Source of the DNA: an uncultured Gammaproteobacteria bacterium
GTDB taxonomy: Bacteria; Pseudomonadota; Gammaproteobacteria; HK1
Reading direction: 5' to 3'
DNA length: 64,000 nt
Assembly (NCBI GenBank): GCA_947258715.1
Contig: CAMYJH010000014.1
Span: 215,965-279,964, forward strand
Part shown: in pieces, positions 7,157-17,541 of the stretch
Layout of the letters: each line of letters starts with the position of its first letter
Numbering within the stretch: position 1 is the stretch's first letter
Program-made: the position numbers and the translations under genes
The notes under the pieces: model-generated
Seen by the model: only the letters and a program-made list of their open reading frames with translations
What the model was told of the DNA's origin: nothing
Databases searched by the model: none

Positions 7157-8164
7157 ATGCGCAAGACAATGATCGCGGCCGCCGCCGGCGCTGCGCTATT
7201 TACCTTCACCTTTAGCTTCGCCACGCCCGCGGTCGCCGCCTGCGACCCGGGCGAGGTCGTTATCAAGTTCAGCCATGTGACCAACACCGACCGTCACCCC
7301 AAGGGGATCGCGGCAGCGCTGCTTTCGAAGCGGGTCAACGAGGAGATGAACGGCAAGGCGTGCATGGAGGTGTTTCCCAACTCCAGCCTCTACGACGACA
7401 ACAAAGTCCTCGAGGCTTTGCTCAACGGGGACGTTCAGCTGGCTGCCCCGTCGCTGTCCAAGTTCGAGAAGTTCACCAAGAAGTACCGTATCTTCGACCT
7501 CCCGTTCTTGTTCGAGGACGTGGGCGCGGTGGATCGCTTTCAGAACTCCCCCGCGGGTCAAAAGCTCAAGAATTCGATGCGGCGCCGCGGATTGCAGGGG
7601 CTGGCTTTCTGGCATAACGGCATGAAGCAGATGTCGGCCAAGGTCCCATTGATGATGCCCGAAGATGCCAAGGGTCTGAAGTTCCGGGTGCAGGCCTCCG
7701 ACGTGCTCGTGGCGCAGTTCGTGCAGCTAGGCGCCAACCCCCAGAAGATGTCGTTCAGCGAGGTCTACGGCGGGCTGCAGACCGGAGTCATCGACGGTCA
7801 GGAAAACACCTGGTCGAACATCTACGGCAAGAAGTTCTTCGAGGTCCAGGACGGCATCACCGAGACCAATCACGGCATCATCGACTACCTGGTGGTGACC
7901 TCCACCGAATGGTGGGACGAGCTCAAGCCCGGGGTGCGCGACCAGTTTGCCCAAATCCTCAAGGAGGTCACGGAGGAGCGAAACTCCGAGGCGGTCAAGG
8001 TCAACATGGCCAACAAGCAGAAAATCGTCGAAGCAGGGGGCACGATTCGGACCCTCACTCCGGAGCAGCGTAGCGCTTGGATCAAGGCCATGCGGCCGGT
8101 GTGGAGCAAGTTCGAGAAAGACATCGGCGCCGATCTGCTGGAATCCGCGCAGAAGGGCAGCTGA
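7157..8164 (+). CDS. dctP: TRAP transporter C4-dicarboxylate-binding protein DctP
   Basis: This 335-residue periplasmic protein has a signal peptide ending near AVAA (residue 28). It shows typical DctP features: KFSHVTNTDRHPKG near the mature start, a GDVQLAAPSLSKF segment, R177 in KFRVQAS (the Arg that pairs with the substrate carboxylate), and GLQTGVIDGQEN before the hinge. It delivers malate, succinate or fumarate to the DctQM carrier. GAGGAG lies 7 bases before the ATG; a longer frame upstream is rejected because it would precede the signal peptide. It is the first gene after the sigma54 promoter. Confidence 0.92.
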   Translation: MRKTMIAAAAGAALFTFTFSFATPAVAACDPGEVVIKFSHVTNTDRHPKGIAAALLSKRVNEEMNGKACMEVFPNSSLYDDNKVLEALLNGDVQLAAPSLSKFEKFTKKYRIFDLPFLFEDVGAVDRFQNSPAGQKLKNSMRRRGLQGLAFWHNGMKQMSAKVPLMMPEDAKGLKFRVQASDVLVAQFVQLGANPQKMSFSEVYGGLQTGVIDGQENTWSNIYGKKFFEVQDGITETNHGIIDYLVVTSTEWWDELKPGVRDQFAQILKEVTEERNSEAVKVNMANKQKIVEAGGTIRTLTPEQRSAWIKAMRPVWSKFEKDIGADLLESAQKGS

Positions 8165-8188
8165 TCGCCGTTTCGATTCGGATTTAAC

Positions 8189-8226
8189 CCGAGGCGCCCG
8201 GCGGCTCGCGCCGGCCGGGCCCTCGG
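8189..8226 (+). terminator. stem-loop between dctP and dctQ
   Basis: CCGAGG...CCTCGG encloses GCCCGGC...GCCGGGC, a strong GC hairpin without a T run. In TRAP operons such an intergenic hairpin commonly protects or partly terminates the message, so that the binding protein is made in excess over the membrane subunits. Confidence 0.6.
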
Positions 8227-8263
8227 TCACCTTCCCAGGTCACCTTAGCTCAAGGATATGGCC

Positions 8264-8914
8264 ATGAACGACCAGACCTTGCATAAAATCGGCCGCGCGG
8301 TTGATGCGGTCGAGGAAACGCTGATAGCGATCCTGCTCGCAGCGATGACCCTCATCACCTTTGCCAACGTCGTTGCACGTTACGTCTTCAACGCCAACAT
8401 TCTGTGGGCGCTCGAGGTCACGGTGTTCCTGTTCGCCTGGATGGTGCTGCTGGGTGCGTCGTACGCGGCCAAGAAGCACATCCATATCGGTGTCGACGTT
8501 GTCATTGTGCGCGTCCCTTCGGGGGTGCGCAAAACGCTCGCGATCATCGCCGTGATCGCCTGCCTCGCCTTCAGCGTGCTCCTCCTGATAGGAAGCTGGG
8601 ATTACTGGTGGGCGTTCGCCACCAAGCGCGCGTTTCTGGAGACCGACGATGTGCCGATGCCCGAGTTCCTGCAGTTTCTCGCCGACGCGCTCAACGAGGG
8701 CGAGCGCTACGAGAAGATGCCCCGCTTCATCCCCTACTTCATCTTGCCGCTGAGCATGGCGTTGCTCACCCTTCGTTACCTCCAGCTCGGCTGGGAAGTG
8801 CTGCGCGGAAAGGAGGACATGATCATTGCCAGCCACGAGGGGGCCGAAGAAATTGAGGGGCTGGAGGAAAGCGTAGAAACCGGTGACCCCGCCGAGCCGA
8901 CAAAGAGGGACTGA
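8264..8914 (+). CDS. dctQ: TRAP transporter small membrane subunit DctQ
   Basis: This protein of about 216 residues has four membrane helices: one near 18-40, one after NILWALEVTVFLFAWMVLLG, a third in LAIIAVIACLAFSVLLLIG, and a fourth in FILPLSMALLTLRY. It also has the conserved WALE and GASYAAKKHIHIGVD signatures. A hydrophilic insert of about 35 residues before the last helix and an acidic tail make it longer than the usual 160-180 residues. AAGGA suits the ATG at 8264; ATG 8258 is the alternative. It ends two bases before dctM, so the genes are co-translated. Confidence 0.9.
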   Translation: MNDQTLHKIGRAVDAVEETLIAILLAAMTLITFANVVARYVFNANILWALEVTVFLFAWMVLLGASYAAKKHIHIGVDVVIVRVPSGVRKTLAIIAVIACLAFSVLLLIGSWDYWWAFATKRAFLETDDVPMPEFLQFLADALNEGERYEKMPRFIPYFILPLSMALLTLRYLQLGWEVLRGKEDMIIASHEGAEEIEGLEESVETGDPAEPTKRD

Positions 8915-8916
8915 TC

Positions 8917-10281
8917 ATGGCCGTAGCAATACTGTTTCTGCTCGTGATCGGGATGCTCTTGATCGGGGTACCGATTGCGATATCGCTTGGACTGTCGAGC
9001 ATACTGTTTCTTGTCGTACACGGAGGCGGATCTCTGAGCTCCATCGCGCAAACTCTGTTCTCCGCCTTTCACGGTCACTTCACCCTGCTGGCGATACCTT
9101 TCTTCGTTCTTGCCTCCACCTTCATGACGACGGGAGGCGTCGCCCGGCGCATTATTCGCTTCGCCATCGCCGTGGTGGGTCATTTTCAGGGCGGCCTCGC
9201 CATCGCTTCCGTGTTCGCGTGCATGATGTTCGCCGCCCTCTCCGGCTCGTCGCCCGCAACCGTAGTCGCGATCGGCTCCATCGTCATCGCCGGGATGGTC
9301 AGAGTCGGTTACCGAAAGGAGTTCGCGGCCGGCGTGATTTGCAATGCGGGGACGCTCGGCATCCTGATTCCCCCTTCCATCGTCATGGTCGTGTACGCCG
9401 CGGCGGTTGAGGTATCGGTAGGGCGGATGTTTCTGGCCGGGGTGTTTCCGGGGCTGCTCGCCGGATTGATGCTGATGCTCGGAATCTTCGTCGCGGCAAA
9501 AATGCGCGGTCTGCCTTCGCAGCCCTGGGAAGGCTGGGGTGAGGTGCTCGCCGCGGCGCGGGACGCGGTATGGGGACTCCTGCTCATTATTATCATACTC
9601 GGCGGAATCTACGGCGGTATTTTTACCCCCACCGAGGCCGCTGCGGTCTCGGCCGTTTACGCGTTCGTGATCGCCAACTTCGTCTATCGCGACATGGGTC
9701 CGTTCAAGGAACGCGGGCCAGGTGGCGCCATGCTCGTGTTGCGCGTCGTGTCCGTGCTTTGGCACCCCGACACCAAACGCACGCTGTTCGAGGCCGGAAA
9801 GCTGACCATCATGTTGCTCTTCATCATCGCCAATGCGCTGATCCTCAAGCACGTACTGACCGAAGAGCGCGTTCCTCAGATGATCACCGAGGCCATGCTG
9901 TCAGCCGGTTTCGGACCGATTATGTTCCTGGTGGTCGTGAATGTGATCCTGCTCATCGGCGGGCAGTTCATGGAGCCGTCCGGACTGCTCGTGATCGTGG
10001 CACCGCTGGTATTTCCCATCGCGATATCGCTGGGAATCGATCCGATTCACCTGGGCATCATCATGGTGGTGAACATGGAAATCGGAATGATTACGCCGCC
10101 CGTCGGTCTGAACCTTTTCGTTACCGCCGGAGTCGCGAAGCTCTCGGTGACGGACACCGTGAAAGCGGCGCTTCCGTGGCTGGGCATCATGTTCATTTTC
10201 CTTATTCTCGTGACTTACGTGCCGATCATCTCTACATGGTTACCGACTACCCTCATGGGATCAGAGATCATCACCAAGTAG
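8917..10281 (+). CDS. dctM: TRAP transporter large membrane subunit DctM
   Basis: This 454-residue protein has about twelve membrane segments. It carries the DctM signatures FFVLASTFMTTGG, FAALSGSSPATVVAIG and GTLGILIPPSIVMVVY in the first half and MEIGMITPPVGLNLFV in the second; the inverted-repeat architecture carries Na+-coupled substrate transport. A central hydrophilic stretch (residues about 250-290) separates the halves. It follows dctQ with a 2-base gap and an AAAGAGGGA ribosome binding site. With dctP and dctQ it forms a complete C4-dicarboxylate TRAP importer. Confidence 0.93.
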   Translation: MAVAILFLLVIGMLLIGVPIAISLGLSSILFLVVHGGGSLSSIAQTLFSAFHGHFTLLAIPFFVLASTFMTTGGVARRIIRFAIAVVGHFQGGLAIASVFACMMFAALSGSSPATVVAIGSIVIAGMVRVGYRKEFAAGVICNAGTLGILIPPSIVMVVYAAAVEVSVGRMFLAGVFPGLLAGLMLMLGIFVAAKMRGLPSQPWEGWGEVLAAARDAVWGLLLIIIILGGIYGGIFTPTEAAAVSAVYAFVIANFVYRDMGPFKERGPGGAMLVLRVVSVLWHPDTKRTLFEAGKLTIMLLFIIANALILKHVLTEERVPQMITEAMLSAGFGPIMFLVVVNVILLIGGQFMEPSGLLVIVAPLVFPIAISLGIDPIHLGIIMVVNMEIGMITPPVGLNLFVTAGVAKLSVTDTVKAALPWLGIMFIFLILVTYVPIISTWLPTTLMGSEIITK

Positions 10282-10312
10282 GTCAAAGACAAGGATCAAT
10301 CGGAGCGTGTCT

Positions 10313-10804
10313 ATGTTCCCCGAGATCAAGAAGATACTTTACGCGACGGACCTGGGTGACAACATGCGCCCAGTGTTCAGGTTTGCGCTGAGCCTGGCGG
10401 AAAAGTACGGGGCCAAGATCAGCATGCTTCATGTGGCGGAGCCTCTCAGTCCACAGGTGCGCTGGGCCCTCGAGACCTACATGTCGGAGGCCGAGGCGCT
10501 CAAGGCGGAACACGAAGGTCTACAGAAAGTGCGGGATAAGATGCGGGCGCGGCTGACCGAGTTTTGCCAGCAGGAGCTGGGCAAGGGTCCGGAGGACAGC
10601 CACTTGATTGCGGAAGTCAGCGTGATCTCCGGCAGAGCGGCCGAGACCATCACCAAAAAGGCCGATGATTGGGACGCCGACCTGATTGTCGTCGGCACCC
10701 ACACGGACCCGTCCCTGGGCGCACGGCTGCTGGGCTCGACGGCGCGTAAGGTCACCCAGCTGTCGAGAAGGCCGGTGCTGGTTGTCCCCGTCTACTCGAA
10801 ATGA
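10313..10804 (+). CDS. universal stress protein (UspA family)
   Basis: This protein of about 163 residues begins MFPEIKKILYATDLGDNMRP and ends with the nucleotide-loop region DLIVVGTHTDPSLGARLLGSTA followed by VTQLSRRPVLVVP, the standard Usp core. An insert of helices near residues 50-75 makes it slightly longer than E. coli UspA. The G-x2-G-x9-G(S/T) pattern suggests ATP binding. GGAG lies 7 bases before the ATG. It follows dctM by about 30 bases; Usp genes often accompany TRAP operons (as in TeaABC-TeaD), where they may tune transport. That role here is inference. Confidence 0.85.
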   Translation: MFPEIKKILYATDLGDNMRPVFRFALSLAEKYGAKISMLHVAEPLSPQVRWALETYMSEAEALKAEHEGLQKVRDKMRARLTEFCQQELGKGPEDSHLIAEVSVISGRAAETITKKADDWDADLIVVGTHTDPSLGARLLGSTARKVTQLSRRPVLVVPVYSK

Positions 10805-10922
10805 CTGTGGAGGTTCGCTAAGCCACCCCCGGCGGAAGGCCCCGATCAGCCTGCATCCAGCCGACATTGACGCTCTGCGGCCCAGCGGGCGACGATATCG
10901 CGAGCTCGACGCGGATGACTGG

Positions 10923-12850
10923 GTGGTGGAGACAGGGCGGGAGATTTTCAGCAACGCGGCGCCGGCGGGGCAGGGTCGGACTCGGTTACCGACCCTCACC
11001 GGAGGCATCGTCGGCGCGTTTGCCGTCGCCTTAGTGGTGTGGTTGGCAACCGACTGGACTCGCGCCACGGTGCTTGCGGAGCATGCCACACACACCCAGC
11101 AACAGCTATCACTGGTTGTTTCGGGGCTGCGCAGCGAACTAAAGAAATACGAGCTGCTGCCGGAAGTACTGTCCCGTAACGAAAAAATCATCCGCCTGCT
11201 GGAGTCGGAAGGCGAGTTGCGGGCCGTGGATGAAGCAAACCGTTTTCTTGCCGCCATCAACGCCTCTATCGGTGCTGCCGCCACCTACGTCATGGACCGG
11301 GACGGCCTCACCGTAGCGGCGAGCAACTGGGATGATCCGCGCCCGTTCGTCGGCAAAAACTTCGCCTTCCGGCCCTATTTTCGCGAGGCGCTGCGCGGCG
11401 AGACCGGACGCTACTTCGCGCTCGGCACCACCTCTGGCGAGCGCGGTTACTACTTCGCGCGCCCGGTGCAGGCGGCGATGGAAGTCATCGGCGTGACGGT
11501 GGTCAAGATGAGCCTCGCGGACATCGAGGCCGCCTGGGCGGGATCGTCGGACGTGGTTGCGGTCACCGACTACGACGGCGTGATCTTCGTCACCAGCCGA
11601 CCGGAATGGCGATTTCGCACCTTCGGCCATCTTACAGAGGAGGCTAGAGAACGCATCCGCGGCAGCCGCCAGTACGAGGGCGCCCGTATCGAGCCGCTCG
11701 AGGTGGTCGGAGAGCGACCCGCCGGGGCCGGTGAGGCCCGGCTGGTGACGCTTCGCGACGAGGTGGTCGGAGCCGCTGGCGGGCGCGCCCGGGATCTGAG
11801 TTTCCTGGCCCAGAGCACCCGCCTCGACGTGCCTCGGTGGGTGGTGCACGTGCTGTCAGACGCGCGGGACCTGCGCGAGCGGGTGGTGTTCAGCGGGGCG
11901 CTGGCCCTCTTTGCCTCGATCATCCTGGCGTTGGCCGGGCTCACCCTGTGGCAGCGCCGGCGGAATCTCGGCCAGCAACTCGCGCACCAGCGCATGGTAG
12001 AGGACGTGTTGCGCCGCTCGCGGGCAGACCTGGAGCGGCGGGTGCGAGAGCGAACCGCCGCCCTCACCGAGGCCAACGAGCAACTCGATCGCAAGGTAGT
12101 CGAGCTCGAATGCGCTCAGGCAGATCTGCGCCTCGCCCAGGACGAGCTCATCCAGGCCGCCAAGCTCGCGGCCATCGGTCAGATGTCCGCCGGCATCAGC
12201 CATGAGCTCAATCAGCCCCTCTCCGCCATCCGTTCCTTTGCCGACAATGCGCGCGTGCTGCTCGAGCGCGAGCGCCACGCCGCGGTGGACGAGAATCTCG
12301 AGACCATCTCTGAGCTCACCGAGCGCATGGGCCATATCACCGGGCAGCTCAAGACCTTCGCGCGCAAAAGCGTGGACAAGCACGAAGCGGTGTCGCTGCG
12401 CGCTGCCATCGAGCGCGTGCTGCTGCTGCTTTCTTCCCGCGCCCAGAGCGAGGACATCGAGATTGAGACTCGGATCTGCGAGCGCGAGCCCGTGGTACGC
12501 GCGGACGGGATCCGCATCGAGCAGGTGATGCTCAATCTGGTGAAGAACGCCATGGACGCGGTGCAGGGCACGAACCGGCGCCGGGTTCGGGTCGAGATCG
12601 AGCATCAGAGCGAGTGGGTCACTTTCCGGGTAACCGACAGCGGGCCCGGGATCCCGCCCGAGAATCTGGAAAATGTGTTCGAGCCCTTCTTCACCACCAA
12701 GGAAAAAGGCGAGGGTCTCGGACTCGGACTCTCGATATCGTTCGGCATCGTCAAGGATCACGGAGGCACTATCCGCGCCGAGAGCTCGTCCGACGGCGGC
12801 GCCTGCTTTACCGTGCGCCTGCCGGCCGTCGACGGAGAAGAGCAGGCGGC

Positions 12851-12854
<4 letters not shown>
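10923..12854 (+). CDS. dctB: C4-dicarboxylate-sensing histidine kinase DctB
   Basis: It has the DctB layout: a membrane helix near the start ([16 protein letters not shown]), a periplasmic double-Cache-type sensor of about 270 residues with [17 protein letters not shown] and FRPYF, and a second helix. A coiled coil follows, then a HisKA box with [18 protein letters not shown] (phospho-His), then HATPase motifs [16 protein letters not shown] and GEGLGLGLS. The start is uncertain: no ATG lies in frame between the Usp stop and the first helix, so GTG 10923 is used, though CTG or TTG codons further upstream are possible. The end overlaps dctD by 4 bases (ATGA), so the two are coupled. Confidence 0.88.
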
Positions 12855-14200
<1,346 letters not shown>

Positions 14201-14337
14201 ACGTGAACGCGTGGTGAGGCGCGTTTGGAATCCTCAAAGCCTTGTGCACGTCCGAAAAGAAAAATCGATAAATGCAGTTCAGAAAAAGCGGACGCGGTGG
14301 ATATGAGTGATAACTGATTCAGTCTCGTTCAGGAACC

Positions 14338-14812
14338 GTTCTGGTTGCGCAGAGCGAAAACACCGTCATGCTGCGCACTTTCTCCTACGATCTACGGGCT
14401 TGCGGGAGCCAGTGTCGGCTGGGCATTCTGCCCGCCGGCTATCTCCGATGTGCTCAATCGGGCGCGTTTGCTGAGCAACGTCTCGGCTCCGTCGCGGGCG
14501 GCTGCCGTCGCGGCGCCTGCCGAGCAGGGCGGGATCGTTGCGCTGCGCGCGGAGAACGCGAGATTGAGGGAAGAATTCGTTGAAGGCGTCACCGCTCTCG
14601 GCTTAGAGGCATATGAAAGTCAGGGCAGCTTGGTGTCGCTGCGGTGCCCGGGGGGCGCAAAAGCGGCAAAGGATTTATACGCCGCGCTCAGAGCACGCGG
14701 CATCATCGCGAGAACTATGGACACCTACCGCTTGCCGGATTGCATTCGCCTCACCGTGGGCAGCGCCGATGACAGGACGCAGGTCATAGAGAGCCTCGGC
14801 GAGATCCCGTGA
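14338..14812 (+). pseudogene. relict 3' half of a histidinol-phosphate aminotransferase (HisC-like)
   Basis: The frame first reads VLVAQSENTVMLRTFS, which matches the run-up to the HisC PLP lysine. It then shifts at 14388-14395 into IYGLAGASVGWAFCPPAI and continues LLSNVSAPSRAA to RLPDCIRLTVGS and TGA 14812. The Lys of the expected FSKIYGLAG motif falls at the shift and is lost. The N-terminal half, including most of the PLP pocket, is absent. No working start or ribosome binding site is seen. It is a degraded copy; a functional hisC would be elsewhere. Confidence 0.65.
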
Positions 14813-14895
14813 ATGAGCCGAAGTCGAATTGTGCAGCCCGTTTGCGGGCGGATCATTCTATTGTCTGATCGGCCTACACCGGCTGTTCAGCGCGG

Positions 14896-15225
14896 CTAGT
14901 CGCGAAGCATTCGCCGACGTTCCTCGAATTCCTCTTTGTCTATTTCACCGCGAGCGAAGCGCTCTTTCAGAATCTCGAGCGCCTTGCCTTCCGACGATGC
15001 GCGGGAACCGGATCCGTGGCCGCCAAGCCAACGCACCAGAAAGACCGCGATCATCACGATGAGCGCGATAAATATAATCATCATCACGGGGCCGAAGAAC
15101 ATCCATCCGCTCTCCCACATCATGTGTGGACCGTGGTAATCCGCCCGCGGTTGCTGCGCCCAGGCCTCCCATGGTTCGGCTAGCGAGGCGAGCAAGAAAA
15201 GTCTGCCAAGCAGTGTAGGTTTCAT
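14896..15225 (-). CDS. small membrane protein with SHOCT domain
   Basis: This protein of about 109 residues starts MKPTLLGRLFLLASLAEPWE, with AAAGGAG about 10 bases upstream. It has an N-terminal signal or anchor, a second membrane segment (GPVMMIIFIALIVMIAVFLV) and a C-terminal SHOCT motif (LEILKERFARGEIDKEEFEERR). SHOCT is a short helical module found at the ends of oligomeric membrane-associated proteins; it has no enzymatic role. A longer frame upstream is rejected. A His/Met-rich stretch before the second helix (YHGPHMMWESGWMFF) could bind metal, which is inference. Confidence 0.75.
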   Translation of the reverse strand: MKPTLLGRLFLLASLAEPWEAWAQQPRADYHGPHMMWESGWMFFGPVMMIIFIALIVMIAVFLVRWLGGHGSGSRASSEGKALEILKERFARGEIDKEEFEERRRMLRD

Positions 15226-15390
15226 GATAGTCGCACTCCTTTCGAGTCGCGCCCCGGAAGCGACAGCGCGCATCAAGCCGATAATTGCCCGCATATCGTT
15301 CGAAAACCAGAGGTCCGTTTTCTTGTCCTGGGGCAGGTCCTGTGGAGTCCGGCGGCTGTTCTCGTGTATCCCCTTTTCTTGATTGACACC

Positions 15391-16284
15391 TCAGCGAGCG
15401 GTGCCGGCGAGGGTCTGAATATTGCTCGCGAGCTTTGCGGCCATGTCGCGCAGCGGCGATTTCAGGACCCCGCTCGCGGTAAGCGGTAGCTCCCGCAGCG
15501 GATAAAGATCGCAATGCATTTCGCCGATGCCGTCATAGGCCTCACGGTGCTGCTCGGGGGCGCGCTCCCAAGGCAGACGGACATCAGCGGCCGCGGCCTC
15601 GGATACCAGCACGTATCGCTCCCGCCCCACCGAGTTTTTGAGCAGCCGGTGTGCCTCGATGACGGTCACGCCGCTCAAGTCTTCGAGTCCCCGCAGCTGG
15701 TAACGCACAACGTTGCCCCGGTGCACCACCACCTTGAGCTCGAGCCCAGTAATGTGCTTGCAGGCTTCACAAGGACAGAGATTGCCCGCCAGCAGTTCCG
15801 CGCGCTTGCGATAAAAAGCGGTGACCATATCGTGGACGGCGGCCGCCAGTTTGGGTCCGCTGGCACCTTTCGCCGGATCCGCGCGCTCGGACACGGTGTA
15901 AAACATGACTGAATCGCCCTCTACGCGAGTCGGCAAAAGCGGCGGCTGCGCGGCGGTCATGATGGCATCCAGAAGCTGCGCCACCACGAACTGCGCGTGG
16001 CCGGCGGCAAAGCGGGTGAGCTGCATGAACCGGGTATAGCCGGAGATGTCCGGAATCACCACGAAGGTGTCGCGCTCGATGCCGGGATTTGGATCGTCTG
16101 ATACCGGGCCGTCCGGCTTAGTGACACGGGTCGCTCCGAGTGTGCTGACGTCCACGGGGCGGACGAAGTAACGTGTCAACAGCACGATACCGACGACCGC
16201 AAGCACCAGCAGCACCAACATCAGCAGCAGCATGCCCCAGTGCGGGGCTCCGCCCTGCATCGCGGTCATCGATTCCGGGCGCAT
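15391..16284 (-). CDS. membrane-anchored DUF2652 protein, class III cyclase-like
   Basis: This 297-residue protein has one N-terminal membrane helix (MLLLMLVLLVLAVVGIVLLT) and a cytoplasmic domain opening FVVIPDISGYTRFM. It also contains VEGDSVMFYTV and VVVHRGNVVRYQ, the pattern of DUF2652 proteins, which are distant relatives of class III nucleotide cyclases. The two Asp positions that bind metal in cyclases appear kept (PDISGYT, EGDSVMF), but the transition-state N/R motif is not evident, so cyclase activity is doubtful. A CPCEACKH cluster near residue 170 could bind metal. A true cyclase gene lies 1.3 kb away. Confidence 0.65.
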   Translation of the reverse strand: MRPESMTAMQGGAPHWGMLLLMLVLLVLAVVGIVLLTRYFVRPVDVSTLGATRVTKPDGPVSDDPNPGIERDTFVVIPDISGYTRFMQLTRFAAGHAQFVVAQLLDAIMTAAQPPLLPTRVEGDSVMFYTVSERADPAKGASGPKLAAAVHDMVTAFYRKRAELLAGNLCPCEACKHITGLELKVVVHRGNVVRYQLRGLEDLSGVTVIEAHRLLKNSVGRERYVLVSEAAAADVRLPWERAPEQHREAYDGIGEMHCDLYPLRELPLTASGVLKSPLRDMAAKLASNIQTLAGTAR

Positions 16285-16465
16285 GGGCGAGAAAGAAGCA
16301 TCATCGGGGGCACGGGAATAAAGCTTTTTGGCTGACGGGTCGCGAAATTATACTTGGCCACGTAACTTTCCATGGAGTCGCGGTGCTAAGCAGCGGAAAA
16401 GATTTTCAGCAAGAAAAGCTATCTCAGCTTCGACCGCTTGACCCGAGCTAGTCAGTCATTTGAAC

Positions 16466-17194
16466 TCACGCCGCCGGCGCCACCGTGAGTCGACCCGTCA
16501 CCCCGTGCTTATCGATCAGGCTCGCAACCAGTCCGTTTGCCTTCGCCTCCTCGACGAACTCGCGCAAGAACGCGGCGCCGGTCTTGCGATCGGGCTTGGT
16601 GCCGATGGCCTGCTGCACGGCGGAGAACTTGCCGTCCAGCAGGCGCGAGCCGGGCAATTTCTCCACATCTTTAATGAGTCGCGGCCGAAGGCCCGCCAGG
16701 GCGTCGAGCTTTTGCTCGACGAAAAGATCAAAAGAGGCATCCATACCGTCCGTCTTCACCAGCTCCGCGTGCCGGATATTGTCGGCCAGCCACAAGCCGT
16801 AGGCCGCGCGGCCGTAGACCGCGATGCGCACGCCCTCGCGGTCCACCTCCTCGATGGATTGAATCGGCGAGCCGGCCGGCACCAGGTACGTGGCCTCGAT
16901 CTCGGCATAGGCCGCGCTGAAGGCGATGGTCTTGGCGCGCTCGGGCTCGGCGCCGATGTTGCCGATATCCCACACGTCGTCGCCGGCGGCGTCCGCAAGC
17001 TCGCCGGGGGTTTGGAAAGTCACGAAGTGGACCGGCACGCCCAGGCGGTCCGCCACCGCGCGGGCCATGTCGGGCGAGACGCCTTCGGGATCGCCAGTCG
17101 GGCTCTTGCCGGTGACGAGCAGGAAGTTGGAAAGATTGATGCCGGCGCGAAGCACGCCGGTGGGCGCCAGCTCGGCGCGCGCTTGTTCTAGCAT
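16466..17194 (-). CDS. SBP_bac_3-type substrate-binding protein without signal peptide
   Basis: This 242-residue protein opens MLEQARAELAPTGVLRAGIN, directly at the binding-domain start, with no export signal. The remainder is standard: GVSPDMARAVADRLGVP, DVWDIGNIGAEPERAKTIAFS, RIAVYGRAAYGLWL, and an extended last helix. Such signal-less proteins occur in proteobacteria and may act in the cytoplasm or use a distant transporter; no permease or ATPase gene is near. The ligand is probably an amino acid or small polar compound. No upstream in-frame start would add a signal peptide before 17194. Confidence 0.7.
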   Translation of the reverse strand: MLEQARAELAPTGVLRAGINLSNFLLVTGKSPTGDPEGVSPDMARAVADRLGVPVHFVTFQTPGELADAAGDDVWDIGNIGAEPERAKTIAFSAAYAEIEATYLVPAGSPIQSIEEVDREGVRIAVYGRAAYGLWLADNIRHAELVKTDGMDASFDLFVEQKLDALAGLRPRLIKDVEKLPGSRLLDGKFSAVQQAIGTKPDRKTGAAFLREFVEEAKANGLVASLIDKHGVTGRLTVAPAA

Positions 17195-17328
17195 GAAGAT
17201 CAGTCCGCTTTTGAAGGGATCGCTAAGTTATTCTGGAACTCACGGATAGTCCAGCTGAATCTCGGGGGGCGTTGGAAATAGAGCGTTATTCAAAGCTTGT
17301 ATACCGTTAATTCGTCGCTCCGTAAGTA

Positions 17329-17342
17329 TTGGTGCGCACCAA
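17329..17342. promoter_or_regulatory. perfect 14-bp palindrome upstream of the adenylate cyclase
   Basis: TTGGTGCGCACCAA is a perfect palindrome in the 350-base gap between the divergently transcribed binding-protein and cyclase genes. It could be an operator for a dimeric regulator of either gene. Nothing else is recognisable in 17195-17541. Confidence 0.4.
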
Positions 17343-17541
17343 CTCCTCACCGCCAATGATTGTCCTTTATTACACTAAAAATCGGTTCGAAAAGCGCTGA
17401 CCAAATAATTCGAGAGTGCAAAGCAGTTGCTATAATGCGGCTCCACGCTCGTAGCCATCGTTTCAGAACATTCAAGCGCCGATCTCTTTTTATGTATCTA
17501 CATTACCCGCGAGGCGCTAATCGATACGGTCAACAGCGAGG

